Position numbers and translations under genes: made by a program. A stretch of 39,923 nucleotides of DNA from an uncultured Blautia sp. (GTDB lineage Bacteria > Bacillota > Clostridia > Lachnospirales > Lachnospiraceae): positions 1-39,923 of the forward strand of contig CAKRRX010000007.1 of NCBI GenBank assembly GCA_934394595.1, in the 5' to 3' direction. Under the pieces are notes generated by a model. The model was given only the letters and a program-made list of their open reading frames with translations, made no database searches and was not told where the DNA came from. This document shows positions 16,994-24,902 of the stretch, in pieces (positions within the stretch are counted from its first letter, which is position 1; every line of letters starts with the position of its first letter).

Positions 16994-18550
16994 ATGAGTA
17001 TATTAAATGTTGAACATCTTACCCACGGCTTTGGAGACAGAGCCATTTTCCAGGACGTATCTTTCCGACTTTTAAAAGGAGAACACATCGGTCTTGTAGG
17101 TGCCAACGGAGAGGGAAAATCCACATTTTTCAATATTGTTACTGACAAGCTAATGCCAGATGAGGGAAAGATCCAGTGGGCAAAAAATGTTCGTGTAGGC
17201 TATCTGGACCAGCACTCTGTCCTTGCACCTGGAATGACCATCCGGGACGTATTGAAATCTGCATTTTCCTGGCTTTTTCAGCTGGAGGCACGGATGAATG
17301 AAATCTGTGATTCCCTTGGGACTGCTTCCCCGGAGGAAATGGATTCCCTTATGGAAGAACTTGGCACCATCCAGGATACCCTTACCATGCATGATTTTTA
17401 TGTCATTGATTCCAAGGTGGAGGAGGTAGCCCGGGCTCTTGGTCTTCTGGATCTGGGGCTGGACAGGGATGTCACAGACTTAAGCGGCGGCCAGCGTACC
17501 AAAGTCCTTCTGGCCAAGCTTCTTCTGGAAAAACCGGATATCCTCCTTCTTGACGAGCCTACCAACTATCTGGATGAAGAGCATATTGCCTGGCTTAAGC
17601 GGTATCTCCAGGAATACGAGAATGCATTTATCCTGATCTCCCACGACATTCCATTTCTCAATGATGTGATCAACATTGTCTACCATATGGAAAATCAGGA
17701 GCTGAATCGTTATGTAGGGGATTATGACCATTTCCTGGAGGTTTATGAGGTGAAAAAGGCTCAGCTTGAAGCTGCCTACCGCCGTCAGCAGCAGGAAATC
17801 AGTGAACTGAAGGATTTTGTTGCCAGAAACAAAGCAAGAGTTGCCACCAGGAATATGGCAATGTCCAGACAGAAAAAACTGGATAAGATGGACGTGATCG
17901 AGCTTGCGGCAGAAAAGCCAAAGCCGGAATTTCATTTCAAGCAAGGACGTACCCCAGGAAAATATATTTTTGAGACAAAGGATCTGGTCATCGGATATGA
18001 CGAGCCCCTTTCCCGACCGCTTACCCTGTCTATGGAGCGCGGACAAAAAATCGCGCTGGTGGGAGCCAACGGAATTGGTAAGACCACTTTATTAAAAAGT
18101 ATCCTTGGGCTGATCCCAGCATTAAAAGGTACCAGAGAGCTGGGGGACAATCTTCAGATCGGTTATTTTGAGCAGGAAGTAAAGGGTGACAACAAGACCA
18201 CCTGCATTGATGAAATCTGGGCGGAGTTTCCATCCTATTCCCAGTATGAGGTTCGATCTGCCCTTGCAAAATGCGGACTTACCACCAAGCACATTGAAAG
18301 CCAGGTACGTGTCTTAAGCGGTGGAGAACAGGCCAAAGTAAGGCTGTGCAAGCTGGTAAACAAAGAAACCAATGTACTTCTTCTGGACGAGCCCACCAAC
18401 CACCTGGATGTAGATGCCAAGGAAGCTTTAAAAGAGGCACTGAAAGAGTACAGAGGAAGCGTACTTCTCATCTGCCACGAACCGGAATTCTATCAGGATG
18501 TGGTTTCCCAGGTTTGGGACTGCAGCAAATGGACTACCAGGATTCTGTAA
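16994..18550 (+). CDS. ABC-F family ATPase (YbiT-like)
   Basis: 518 residues, two nucleotide-binding domains and no membrane span, hence a cytoplasmic ribosome-associated ABC-F protein, not a transporter. First domain: Walker A GANGEGKST, signature LSGGQRTK, Walker B ILLLDEPTNYLD, switch LISHD. Second: GANGIGKTT, LSGGEQAKVRL, VLLLDEPTNHLD, LICHEPEF. The interdomain linker (about 255-315) is charged and helical, as in factors that reach the ribosome's P-site tRNA. Members either rescue stalled ribosomes or give antibiotic protection; without an extended linker the housekeeping role is likelier. AGGAG is 7 bases before ATG. Confidence 0.93.
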   Translation: MSILNVEHLTHGFGDRAIFQDVSFRLLKGEHIGLVGANGEGKSTFFNIVTDKLMPDEGKIQWAKNVRVGYLDQHSVLAPGMTIRDVLKSAFSWLFQLEARMNEICDSLGTASPEEMDSLMEELGTIQDTLTMHDFYVIDSKVEEVARALGLLDLGLDRDVTDLSGGQRTKVLLAKLLLEKPDILLLDEPTNYLDEEHIAWLKRYLQEYENAFILISHDIPFLNDVINIVYHMENQELNRYVGDYDHFLEVYEVKKAQLEAAYRRQQQEISELKDFVARNKARVATRNMAMSRQKKLDKMDVIELAAEKPKPEFHFKQGRTPGKYIFETKDLVIGYDEPLSRPLTLSMERGQKIALVGANGIGKTTLLKSILGLIPALKGTRELGDNLQIGYFEQEVKGDNKTTCIDEIWAEFPSYSQYEVRSALAKCGLTTKHIESQVRVLSGGEQAKVRLCKLVNKETNVLLLDEPTNHLDVDAKEALKEALKEYRGSVLLICHEPEFYQDVVSQVWDCSKWTTRIL

Positions 18551-18567
18551 CAATAGTTTTAACTGCT

Positions 18568-18578
18568 TAGAGCGTGTT
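18568..18578 (+). repeat. Copy A of dispersed TAGAGYGTGTTTG element
   Basis: TAGAGCGTGTT, 18 bases after the ABC-F stop codon. It matches the first 11 bases of copies at 27848 (one difference) and 33988 (minus strand). Confidence 0.5.
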
Positions 18579-18615
18579 AAAAAATCATTTCCACTATCAT
18601 CTGACATAACATACA

Positions 18616-18668
18616 AAAACAGCATCTTTGCAAGGGATCTGTCTCTGGCAAAGATGCTGTTTTCTTCT
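18616..18668 (+). terminator. Bidirectional terminator between ABC-F and Fn3 protein genes
   Basis: 16-bp stem (18616-18631 with 18648-18663, core ACAGCATCTTTGC), 16-base loop, T-rich on the plus side (TTTTCTTCT) and T5 on the minus side. It serves two convergent genes. Confidence 0.9.
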
Positions 18669-18673
18669 AAATG

Positions 18674-19957
18674 TCAGCCTACAAACTGAATGATACCTGA
18701 TACTTTCTCGTAAGCGCTGTCCCAGTCCTCACTGCTTCCAATACCTTTGATCTTACCGCTGATGGTAACAGTTCCTGTACCTGCAAAGGCAGATGCATTT
18801 GATTTGACGCCTTTATTGGTGGTAAAATCATGGGTTCCCCAGGATTTTGCTGCATCGTATTTTCCATTTGCTTTCAAACGGATATTGCTGAAAACAGCTT
18901 TTACAGAGTCCCTGTTCTTTCTCGCAGAACCTTCCACACGAAGATATACGGTTGTTCTGGCAAGATTTGGGTTCTTTGCAGTTTTTACCAGTTTCCCATC
19001 GATGTAGCAGTTACAGGTTCCATCCTTTTTCACAGTAAGCATAAGATGATAGGTCTTATTCTTCTCACCCAGGCGGATCCACTGGTACTGCTGACCTCCA
19101 GCTGCATTACTGTAAACATTCTCTGTCATAAACGCAGTTTTACCTGTATAAGGAGCTGCAGCATGCTCATCATGCTGGATTCCGAAGCTGAATGCAGATG
19201 TGGCAGTGCAGGCTACCAGCTTTGCATGGTAACCGGTGCCGGTACCGGTAAGGGAAACATCTGCTTCAATGGAATATTCTGATGCAGTATTTTCAATAGT
19301 CTGATCTGCTGCCGGCTGTGTGGTCTTTGCAGGAACTGTGCCGCTGACTGTCTTCATCAGACTTACATTTTTGCCATTGTATGCTTTCACGCCATAGGTG
19401 AATTTCCCACCTGCGCTGACACTTTTATCTGTGTAAGAATTTTTCTTCACTGTAGCGATCTTCTTGTAGCTTCCAGATGTGCCTTTCCGGTAAATATAAT
19501 AGCCTTTGGCACCTTTGACCTTGGACCATTTCACTGTGGCAGTGCCGGTCTTCGGCGTAAAGGAAACACGCTTTGGTGTGGCAAGATACACAAGGCTTAC
19601 ACCTTTCTTATTGTAACTGCTGCTCTTTTTTCCTTTATAAGCACTTACAGAATAAGAATAAGTGGTTCCACTGGTCACTTTCTTATCTGTATAGGAAAGT
19701 GTAGTTCCTTTTTTTACAGTGTCAATCTTTTTCCATTTTCCTTTTCCGGTTTTGCGGTAAATGTAATAGCCAGATGCACCGGATACCTTTTTCCAGGTAA
19801 CCTTTACGCCATTTTTTACAATGGCTGCCTTTTTCATGGATGGTGTTTTTACAGAGGCAGCCTGAACTCCCTGCACATTTCCTGTAATGGAAAAAGAAAG
19901 GGTAAGCATCAGCGCCAGAAAAAATACCATGATCTTTTTGAAACTTTTCTCTCTCAT
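18674..19957 (-). CDS. Secreted protein with two Fn3 domains and a LamG-like domain
   Basis: 427 residues. Signal peptide (1 to ~33, ending VQAAS). Two fibronectin type III-like modules (~37-120 and ~127-205) each contain the G(A)GYYIYRK strand. The C-terminal ~225-365 region (YSIEADVSL...YHLMLTV...CYIDGKLVKT) has the pattern of a concanavalin/LamG-like beta-sandwich, often carbohydrate-binding. No LPxTG or membrane anchor is visible, so it is probably released or held non-covalently. AGGAGG is 6 bases before ATG. It has a candidate promoter inside the end of the EF-G paralogue. Exact function unknown. Confidence 0.88.
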   Translation of the reverse strand: MREKSFKKIMVFFLALMLTLSFSITGNVQGVQAASVKTPSMKKAAIVKNGVKVTWKKVSGASGYYIYRKTGKGKWKKIDTVKKGTTLSYTDKKVTSGTTYSYSVSAYKGKKSSSYNKKGVSLVYLATPKRVSFTPKTGTATVKWSKVKGAKGYYIYRKGTSGSYKKIATVKKNSYTDKSVSAGGKFTYGVKAYNGKNVSLMKTVSGTVPAKTTQPAADQTIENTASEYSIEADVSLTGTGTGYHAKLVACTATSAFSFGIQHDEHAAAPYTGKTAFMTENVYSNAAGGQQYQWIRLGEKNKTYHLMLTVKKDGTCNCYIDGKLVKTAKNPNLARTTVYLRVEGSARKNRDSVKAVFSNIRLKANGKYDAAKSWGTHDFTTNKGVKSNASAFAGTGTVTISGKIKGIGSSEDWDSAYEKVSGIIQFVG

Positions 19958-19981
19958 TTTTACCTCCTGTTTTTCTGCAGA

Positions 19982-20018
19982 AGAAAAAGCGGAGAATCCT
20001 TTTCAAGATTCCCCGCTT
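19982..20018 (-). terminator. Terminator after the EF-G paralogue / leader hairpin of the Fn3 gene
   Basis: 12-bp stem with one mismatch (19987-19998 with 20007-20018), followed on the minus strand by TTTTTCTTCT. It lies between the promoter at 20069-20098 and the Fn3-protein ATG, so it acts on both transcripts. Confidence 0.8.
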
Positions 20019-20068
20019 AGGTTCTTCCATAACCGTCTGCGGGATCCTATTTTTATCCCGTTACACGG

Positions 20069-20098
20069 ATTATACTACTTATTCATCAGCAGAGTCAA
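20069..20098 (-). promoter_or_regulatory. Promoter inside the 3' end of the EF-G paralogue
   Basis: TTGACT (20093-20098), 18-base spacer and TATAAT (20069-20074). The -35 is within the last codons of the EF-G-like gene. It would drive the Fn3-protein gene through a ~105-base leader with two hairpins (20040-20060 and 19987-20018). Confidence 0.65.
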
Positions 20099-22169
20099 CC
20101 TTACTTGCACGTGCTTCGATTTCTTTCTGCTGGATATCTCCAGGTGCCTGCTCATAGCGTGCAAATTCATAGGAGAAGTCTCCGCTTCCACCAGTCATGG
20201 AGCGAAGGTCTGTGGAGTATCCGTAGATCTCCAGAAGCGGTACATCCGCCTCAATGATGGTGTTGCCATTGTGATCCGGGTTCATTCCCAGCACACGGCC
20301 ACGGCGCTTATTCAGATCTCCCATAGCATCACCGGTATATTTATCCGGAACTGTCACCTTCATGGAAACGATTGGCTCTAACAGTACAGGTGAAGCATCC
20401 AGGAAGCCTTTCTTGAATGCAAGGATAGTAGCCATCTTAAATGCCATCTCAGAAGAATCTACCGGATGATAGGATCCATCATAGAGAGTAGCCTTTACAC
20501 CAACTACCGGATATGCAGCAAGAGGTCCCTTCTGAACGCATTCCTGAAGACCCTTCTCAACTGCCGGGAAGTAGTTCTTCGGAACAGCACCGCCTACTAC
20601 AACCTGCTCAAATACATAAGGAGTCTCCAGATCACCAGACGGCTCGAAGCGCATCTTAACATGTCCATACTGTCCATGTCCGCCGGACTGTTTTTTATGT
20701 TTTCCTTCCACATCGGAATTCTTGCGGATGGTCTCACGGAACGGAACCTTCGGCTTGGAAAGCTCGACATCTACTTTGTAACGCTCTTTCAGCATGCTGA
20801 CAACAACATCAAGGTGCTGGTCGCCCATACCATAAATAAGGCTCTGGCGGTTTGCTCCATCGTTTTCAACACGAACGGTTCTGTCCTCGCTCATGATCTT
20901 CGCAAGTGCCTGGGAAATCTTATCCTCATCGCCCTTGTTCACGGCCTTAAATCTCTTATAGGTATAAGGTGTGGAAAGGATTGCCTTTGGATAAAGGATC
21001 GGATTTGCTTTGGTTGCAAGGCTGTCACCAGTCTGAACACTTACCAGTTTTGCAATGGCACCGATATCACCAGCATGAAGCTCCGGAACCTCGATTGGCT
21101 TGGAACCCTGGAGAACATATAATTTGTTCAGGCGCTCTTCCACACCTTTCTCTACATTGAGAAGGGTGTCATCGGATTTGATAACACCGGAGCAAACCTT
21201 GATCAGGGAATACTTGCCAAGGAATGGATCTACGATAGACTTCCATACATATGCAGATTTTGCTTTTGCAAAGTCATAATTTGCTTCAAAAATTTCATTG
21301 GTCTTCTGGGAAATACCGTTGCAGGGACGTTTGTCCGGGCTTGGGAAATATCCACAGATATCATCCAGCAGGTTGGATACACCGCGAAGATTGATCGGAG
21401 ATCCCATGCATACCGGAACAATGCTTGCTTCCTGGATATTGGTTGCAAGTGCTGCGGAAACCTCTGTAACAGAGAATTCATCTCCCTCAAAATAACGATC
21501 CATGAATTCCTCGCTGGTCTCAGCTACAGATTCCATCAGGATATCATGATATTTTTCAAGGTACTCATCCAGATAAGAAGGAATCTCGCACTCTTCCTTC
21601 AATCCTTTGTCGATATATTTTCTTCCGGCCTGCTTTACAACGTTTACATATCCCACAAATTTACCATTTTCACGAATCGGAAAATGAAGCGGCGCAATCT
21701 TCTTGCCGTAAAGTTCTGTAAGCTGATCTACTACCTTACGATAGCTGACATCGTCCACGTCCATATCTGTAACAAAGATCATACGGGGAAGTTTATACTT
21801 CTCACACAGATCCCATGCTTTCTGTGTACCAACCTGTACACCAGCCTTTCCAGATACTACGATGATTGCTGCATCTGCAGCGCTGACAGCTTCCTCAACT
21901 TCTCCTACGAAGTCAAAATATCCGGGAGTGTCCAGAATGTTTACCTTATTTTTCTGCCACGGGACCGGAATCACAGATGTTGCGATGGAAAAGTGTCGTT
22001 TGATCTCTTCTTTATCATAATCACTGACAGTGTTGCCATCTTCCACTCGGCCTAAACGGTTGGTCAAACCTGCCAGATATGCCATTGCTTCTGCCAGAGT
22101 TGTCTTTCCAGCCCCACCGTGACCTAATAGGACTACATTTCTGATTCGGTCAGTTCTAAAAACGTCCAT
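20079..22169 (-). CDS. Elongation factor G-like protein (EF-G paralogue)
   Basis: 696 residues, colinear with EF-G. G1 is GHGGAGKTT (16-24); G3 is DTPGY (80-84), where canonical EF-G has DTPGH; G4 is TDMD instead of NKMD. Switch I is also diverged (FSIATSV). Domain IV contains HGQYGHVKMRFEP and domain V ends near TGGSGDFSYEFARYE. These substitutions mark the EF-G-2/"EF-G-like" group, which coexists with true fusA; the exact role is not settled. Its neighbours give no str-operon context, so it is not the main EF-G. GGGAGG precedes the ATG. Confidence 0.93.
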   Translation of the reverse strand: MDVFRTDRIRNVVLLGHGGAGKTTLAEAMAYLAGLTNRLGRVEDGNTVSDYDKEEIKRHFSIATSVIPVPWQKNKVNILDTPGYFDFVGEVEEAVSAADAAIIVVSGKAGVQVGTQKAWDLCEKYKLPRMIFVTDMDVDDVSYRKVVDQLTELYGKKIAPLHFPIRENGKFVGYVNVVKQAGRKYIDKGLKEECEIPSYLDEYLEKYHDILMESVAETSEEFMDRYFEGDEFSVTEVSAALATNIQEASIVPVCMGSPINLRGVSNLLDDICGYFPSPDKRPCNGISQKTNEIFEANYDFAKAKSAYVWKSIVDPFLGKYSLIKVCSGVIKSDDTLLNVEKGVEERLNKLYVLQGSKPIEVPELHAGDIGAIAKLVSVQTGDSLATKANPILYPKAILSTPYTYKRFKAVNKGDEDKISQALAKIMSEDRTVRVENDGANRQSLIYGMGDQHLDVVVSMLKERYKVDVELSKPKVPFRETIRKNSDVEGKHKKQSGGHGQYGHVKMRFEPSGDLETPYVFEQVVVGGAVPKNYFPAVEKGLQECVQKGPLAAYPVVGVKATLYDGSYHPVDSSEMAFKMATILAFKKGFLDASPVLLEPIVSMKVTVPDKYTGDAMGDLNKRRGRVLGMNPDHNGNTIIEADVPLLEIYGYSTDLRSMTGGSGDFSYEFARYEQAPGDIQQKEIEARASKVDSADE

Positions 22170-22203
22170 ATGTAATACCTCCCTGTTTGTCTAATATGTT
22201 CAT

Positions 22204-22232
22204 ATTTTACTAAATATTCAAAAGAATTTCAA
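22204..22232 (-). promoter_or_regulatory. Promoter of the EF-G paralogue gene
   Basis: TTGAAA (22227-22232), 17-base spacer and TAAAAT (22204-22209), about 35 bases before the ATG. Back-to-back with the tyrA promoter. Confidence 0.75.
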
Positions 22233-22299
22233 GTATTTTCTGGGATTTTGACGGTCTTTTTTCAAAAAAGTTAATATTTTTTTGTCATTTTCGTAGGAA

Positions 22300-22328
22300 T
22301 TGACAATTTGCGCGGAATCTCGTACAAT
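22300..22328 (+). promoter_or_regulatory. tyrA promoter
   Basis: Perfect TTGACA (22300-22305), 17-base spacer and TACAAT (22323-22328). The leader to the ATG at 22380 is about 45 bases, with no attenuator or T-box. Confidence 0.85.
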
Positions 22329-22379
22329 GTCAGAAGGTAGTTTTACACTTTAACCTTGGAAAGGAAACAACATTATATT

Positions 22380-23489
22380 ATGAAGACAATCGGTTTTATC
22401 GGTCTGGGCCTGATCGGCGGCTCCATTGCCAAGGCCATTCGGAAATTCCATCCGGATTATCACATTCTGGCCTATAACCGCAGCAAGGAAGCTCTGGCCT
22501 TGGCCATCAGTAGCGGTATTATAGATGGAGTATGCGAAGAAATGAAGGATCCACGTTTCGGATCCTGTGATTATGTATTTTTATGCGCTCCGGTAGAGAT
22601 CAATCTGGAATGCCTTGCCTATCTGAAAGAAACCCGTCAGCCTGGCTGCATCATCACAGACGTAGGAAGTGTGAAAGGAATCATCCATCAAAAGGTAGAT
22701 GAGCTGGGAATGACAGACTGTTTCATCGGCGGACATCCAATGGCAGGTTCTGAGAAAACCGGTTTTGAGCATTCAAATGAGCGGATTTTGGAGAATGCCT
22801 ATTATATCCTCACCCCAGGCGGCAATGTAGGACTGGAATATCTCTCTGACTTTACAGAGCTGATCAGTTCTCTTGGAGCTATTCCCATGGTACTCACTGC
22901 AGAAGAACATGACTTTATCACCGCAGGGGTAAGCCACCTTCCCCACATTATTGCTTCCGCACTTGTCAATCTGGTCAAAACGCTGGATAACGATGCAGAA
23001 TATATGAAGACAATCGCAGCAGGCGGTTTCCGTGATATCACAAGAATCGCATCCTCTTCCCCTGTAATGTGGCAGCAGATCTGTATGGAAAACCACGAAA
23101 ACATTTCCAATGTTCTGGATGATTACATCCGGATGCTGATCCAGATCCGCTGTTCTGTTGACAACTGTGCTTCCGATTCCAAAGATGCAGATGCCATTTA
23201 CCAAATGTTTGCCAGCTCCAGGGATTACCGGGACTCTATCGACGTAGTAGACAACGGACCTATCCGCAAGGCTTATGTCCTCTATCTGGATATCGCAGAT
23301 GAAGCCGGTGGAATTGCTACTATTGCCACCATCTTAGCTATGGATAAGATCAGCATCAAGAATATCGGCATTATCCACAACCGTGAGTTTGAACAGGGTG
23401 TACTAAAGATTGAATTTTACGAGCAGGATGCCATGGAACGGGGCGCAGCCCTTCTTCGGAAGCGAAATTATATTGTATACGAGCGATAG
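22380..23489 (+). CDS. tyrA: Prephenate dehydrogenase with ACT domain
   Basis: Oxidatively decarboxylates prephenate to 4-hydroxyphenylpyruvate in tyrosine synthesis. 369 residues: NAD(P)-binding GLGLIGG at the N-terminus (8-14), substrate region GGHPMAGSEKTG, helical dimerisation domain, and a C-terminal ACT domain (from about 298, YVLYLDIADEAGGIATIATIL) for feedback sensing. I start at MKTIGFIGLG. AAAGGA lies 14-15 bases upstream, a long spacing, and the frame extends to a TTG eight codons earlier without a ribosome site. aroA follows after 98 bases, so the pair supplies aromatic amino acid synthesis. Confidence 0.95.
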   Translation: MKTIGFIGLGLIGGSIAKAIRKFHPDYHILAYNRSKEALALAISSGIIDGVCEEMKDPRFGSCDYVFLCAPVEINLECLAYLKETRQPGCIITDVGSVKGIIHQKVDELGMTDCFIGGHPMAGSEKTGFEHSNERILENAYYILTPGGNVGLEYLSDFTELISSLGAIPMVLTAEEHDFITAGVSHLPHIIASALVNLVKTLDNDAEYMKTIAAGGFRDITRIASSSPVMWQQICMENHENISNVLDDYIRMLIQIRCSVDNCASDSKDADAIYQMFASSRDYRDSIDVVDNGPIRKAYVLYLDIADEAGGIATIATILAMDKISIKNIGIIHNREFEQGVLKIEFYEQDAMERGAALLRKRNYIVYER

Positions 23490-23500
23490 AACATGTCACC

Positions 23501-23519
23501 AAAAGGCTTTCTGCAAGAT
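23501..23519 (+). repeat. Copy of a 19-base intergenic element after tyrA
   Basis: AAAAGGCTTTCTGCAAGAT, 12 bases after tyrA. It matches 27861-27879 after the dehydrogenase gene with one difference; both are followed by TTTGCGG at a variable distance. Confidence 0.5.
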
Positions 23520-23587
23520 AGAACTTTTGCGGCAGCTGACGGAATGCACATCTATTTATTTAAAATGATTATATAGGAACGATTATT

Positions 23588-24862
23588 ATGGACATCAGAA
23601 AACTTCACAATCTTCACGGCGAGATCACAGTACCGGGTGACAAATCCATCTCCCACCGCGCCGTTATGTTTGGCTCCCTGGCAAAGGGAACAACAAAGAT
23701 CACTCATTTCCTGGAGGGCGCAGATTGTCTCTCCACCATCTCCTGTTTTTGCAAAATGGGGATTGAAATTGAAAATACAAAGGGGGAAATCCTGGTTCAC
23801 GGCAAAGGCCTTCATGGACTTTCTGCCCCCACAGATATTCTGGACGTGGGAAACAGTGGAACAACCACCCGTCTGATTTCCGGAATTCTTGCAGGACAGG
23901 ATTTCGTATCGGAACTTACCGGGGATGACTCGATACAGAGCCGCCCCATGAAAAGAATCATGACTCCCCTTCTTTCTATGGGAGCGGATATCGCAAGCCT
24001 CAAAGGAAACAATTGTGTTCCCCTTCGCATTGCAGGCCATCCGCTGAAGGGGATCCACTATGATTCACCGGTTGCCTCTGCACAGGTAAAATCCTGCGTG
24101 CTTCTGGCCGGAATGTATGCAGATGGGATTACCAGCGTCACAGAACCGGTGCTTTCCAGGAATCACACGGAAATCATGCTGAATTATTTCGGGGCTCAGG
24201 TAACCTCTAAGGGGACCACTGCTTCCATCGTCCCGGAGCCTTCTCTTTTTTCAAGAGAGATCACAGTACCAGGAGACATTTCCTCTGCTGCTTACTTTAT
24301 CGCAGCCGGACTTTTAGTGCCAGGCAGTGAGATTCTTCTGAAAAATGTGGGAATCAATCCCACAAGGGATGGACTTCTTCGTGTGTGCAAGGACATGGGG
24401 GCAGACATTACCCTGTTAAATGTAAATATGGACGGGGAACCTACTGCAGATCTGCTGGTACGCACAAGCTCCCTTCACGGCACCACTGTAGGCGGCGAAA
24501 TTATCCCCACTCTCATTGATGAAATCCCTATGATCGCAGTGATGGCCGCTTTTGCCAAGGGAACCACTGTCATCAAAGACGCAAAAGAATTAAAGGTAAA
24601 AGAATCCGACCGTATTCTGGTAATGGCAGAAAATCTTTCCAAAATGGGAGCAGATATCATTCCCACAGAGGACGGCATGATCATTCACGGCGGCAAGCCT
24701 TTGCACGGCGCTGTCATTAACTCCTATCTGGATCACCGTGTGGCTATGTCCTTTGCCATTGCAGGACTTCTCTGTGATGGACCTCTTTCCATCACCGGTG
24801 GAGAGTGTGTAAAGATTTCTTATCCGGATTTTTATGAAGATCTGTACCGGTTGGGACAATAA
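23588..24862 (+). CDS. aroA: 3-phosphoshikimate 1-carboxyvinyltransferase (EPSP synthase)
   Basis: Joins shikimate-3-phosphate and PEP in the chorismate pathway. 424 residues with PGDKSISHRAVMFGSLA near the N-terminus, LDVGNSGTTTRLISG (phosphate/PEP loop), SRPMKRIM, the central SSAAYFIAAG and the C-terminal DHRVAMSFAIAGL. Full length and intact. Whether it is a glyphosate-sensitive class I or class II enzyme I cannot decide by eye. The ribosome site (TAGGAACG) is modest. A secreted protein gene follows after 40 bases without a visible terminator. Confidence 0.97.
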   Translation: MDIRKLHNLHGEITVPGDKSISHRAVMFGSLAKGTTKITHFLEGADCLSTISCFCKMGIEIENTKGEILVHGKGLHGLSAPTDILDVGNSGTTTRLISGILAGQDFVSELTGDDSIQSRPMKRIMTPLLSMGADIASLKGNNCVPLRIAGHPLKGIHYDSPVASAQVKSCVLLAGMYADGITSVTEPVLSRNHTEIMLNYFGAQVTSKGTTASIVPEPSLFSREITVPGDISSAAYFIAAGLLVPGSEILLKNVGINPTRDGLLRVCKDMGADITLLNVNMDGEPTADLLVRTSSLHGTTVGGEIIPTLIDEIPMIAVMAAFAKGTTVIKDAKELKVKESDRILVMAENLSKMGADIIPTEDGMIIHGGKPLHGAVINSYLDHRVAMSFAIAGLLCDGPLSITGGECVKISYPDFYEDLYRLGQ

Positions 24863-24902
24863 TCTCCTTTTATAAGGGCAAAAAGGAAAGGAAGTAAACG
24901 TT

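Noticed and set aside
19722..20030. Minus-strand frame of 102 codons overlapping the Fn3 protein start
   Set aside because: Runs through a terminator hairpin and lies out of frame over the signal peptide of a real gene; no ribosome site.
22356..22379. TTG start eight codons upstream for tyrA
   Set aside because: No ribosome site before it, and the family's N-terminus begins at the ATG.
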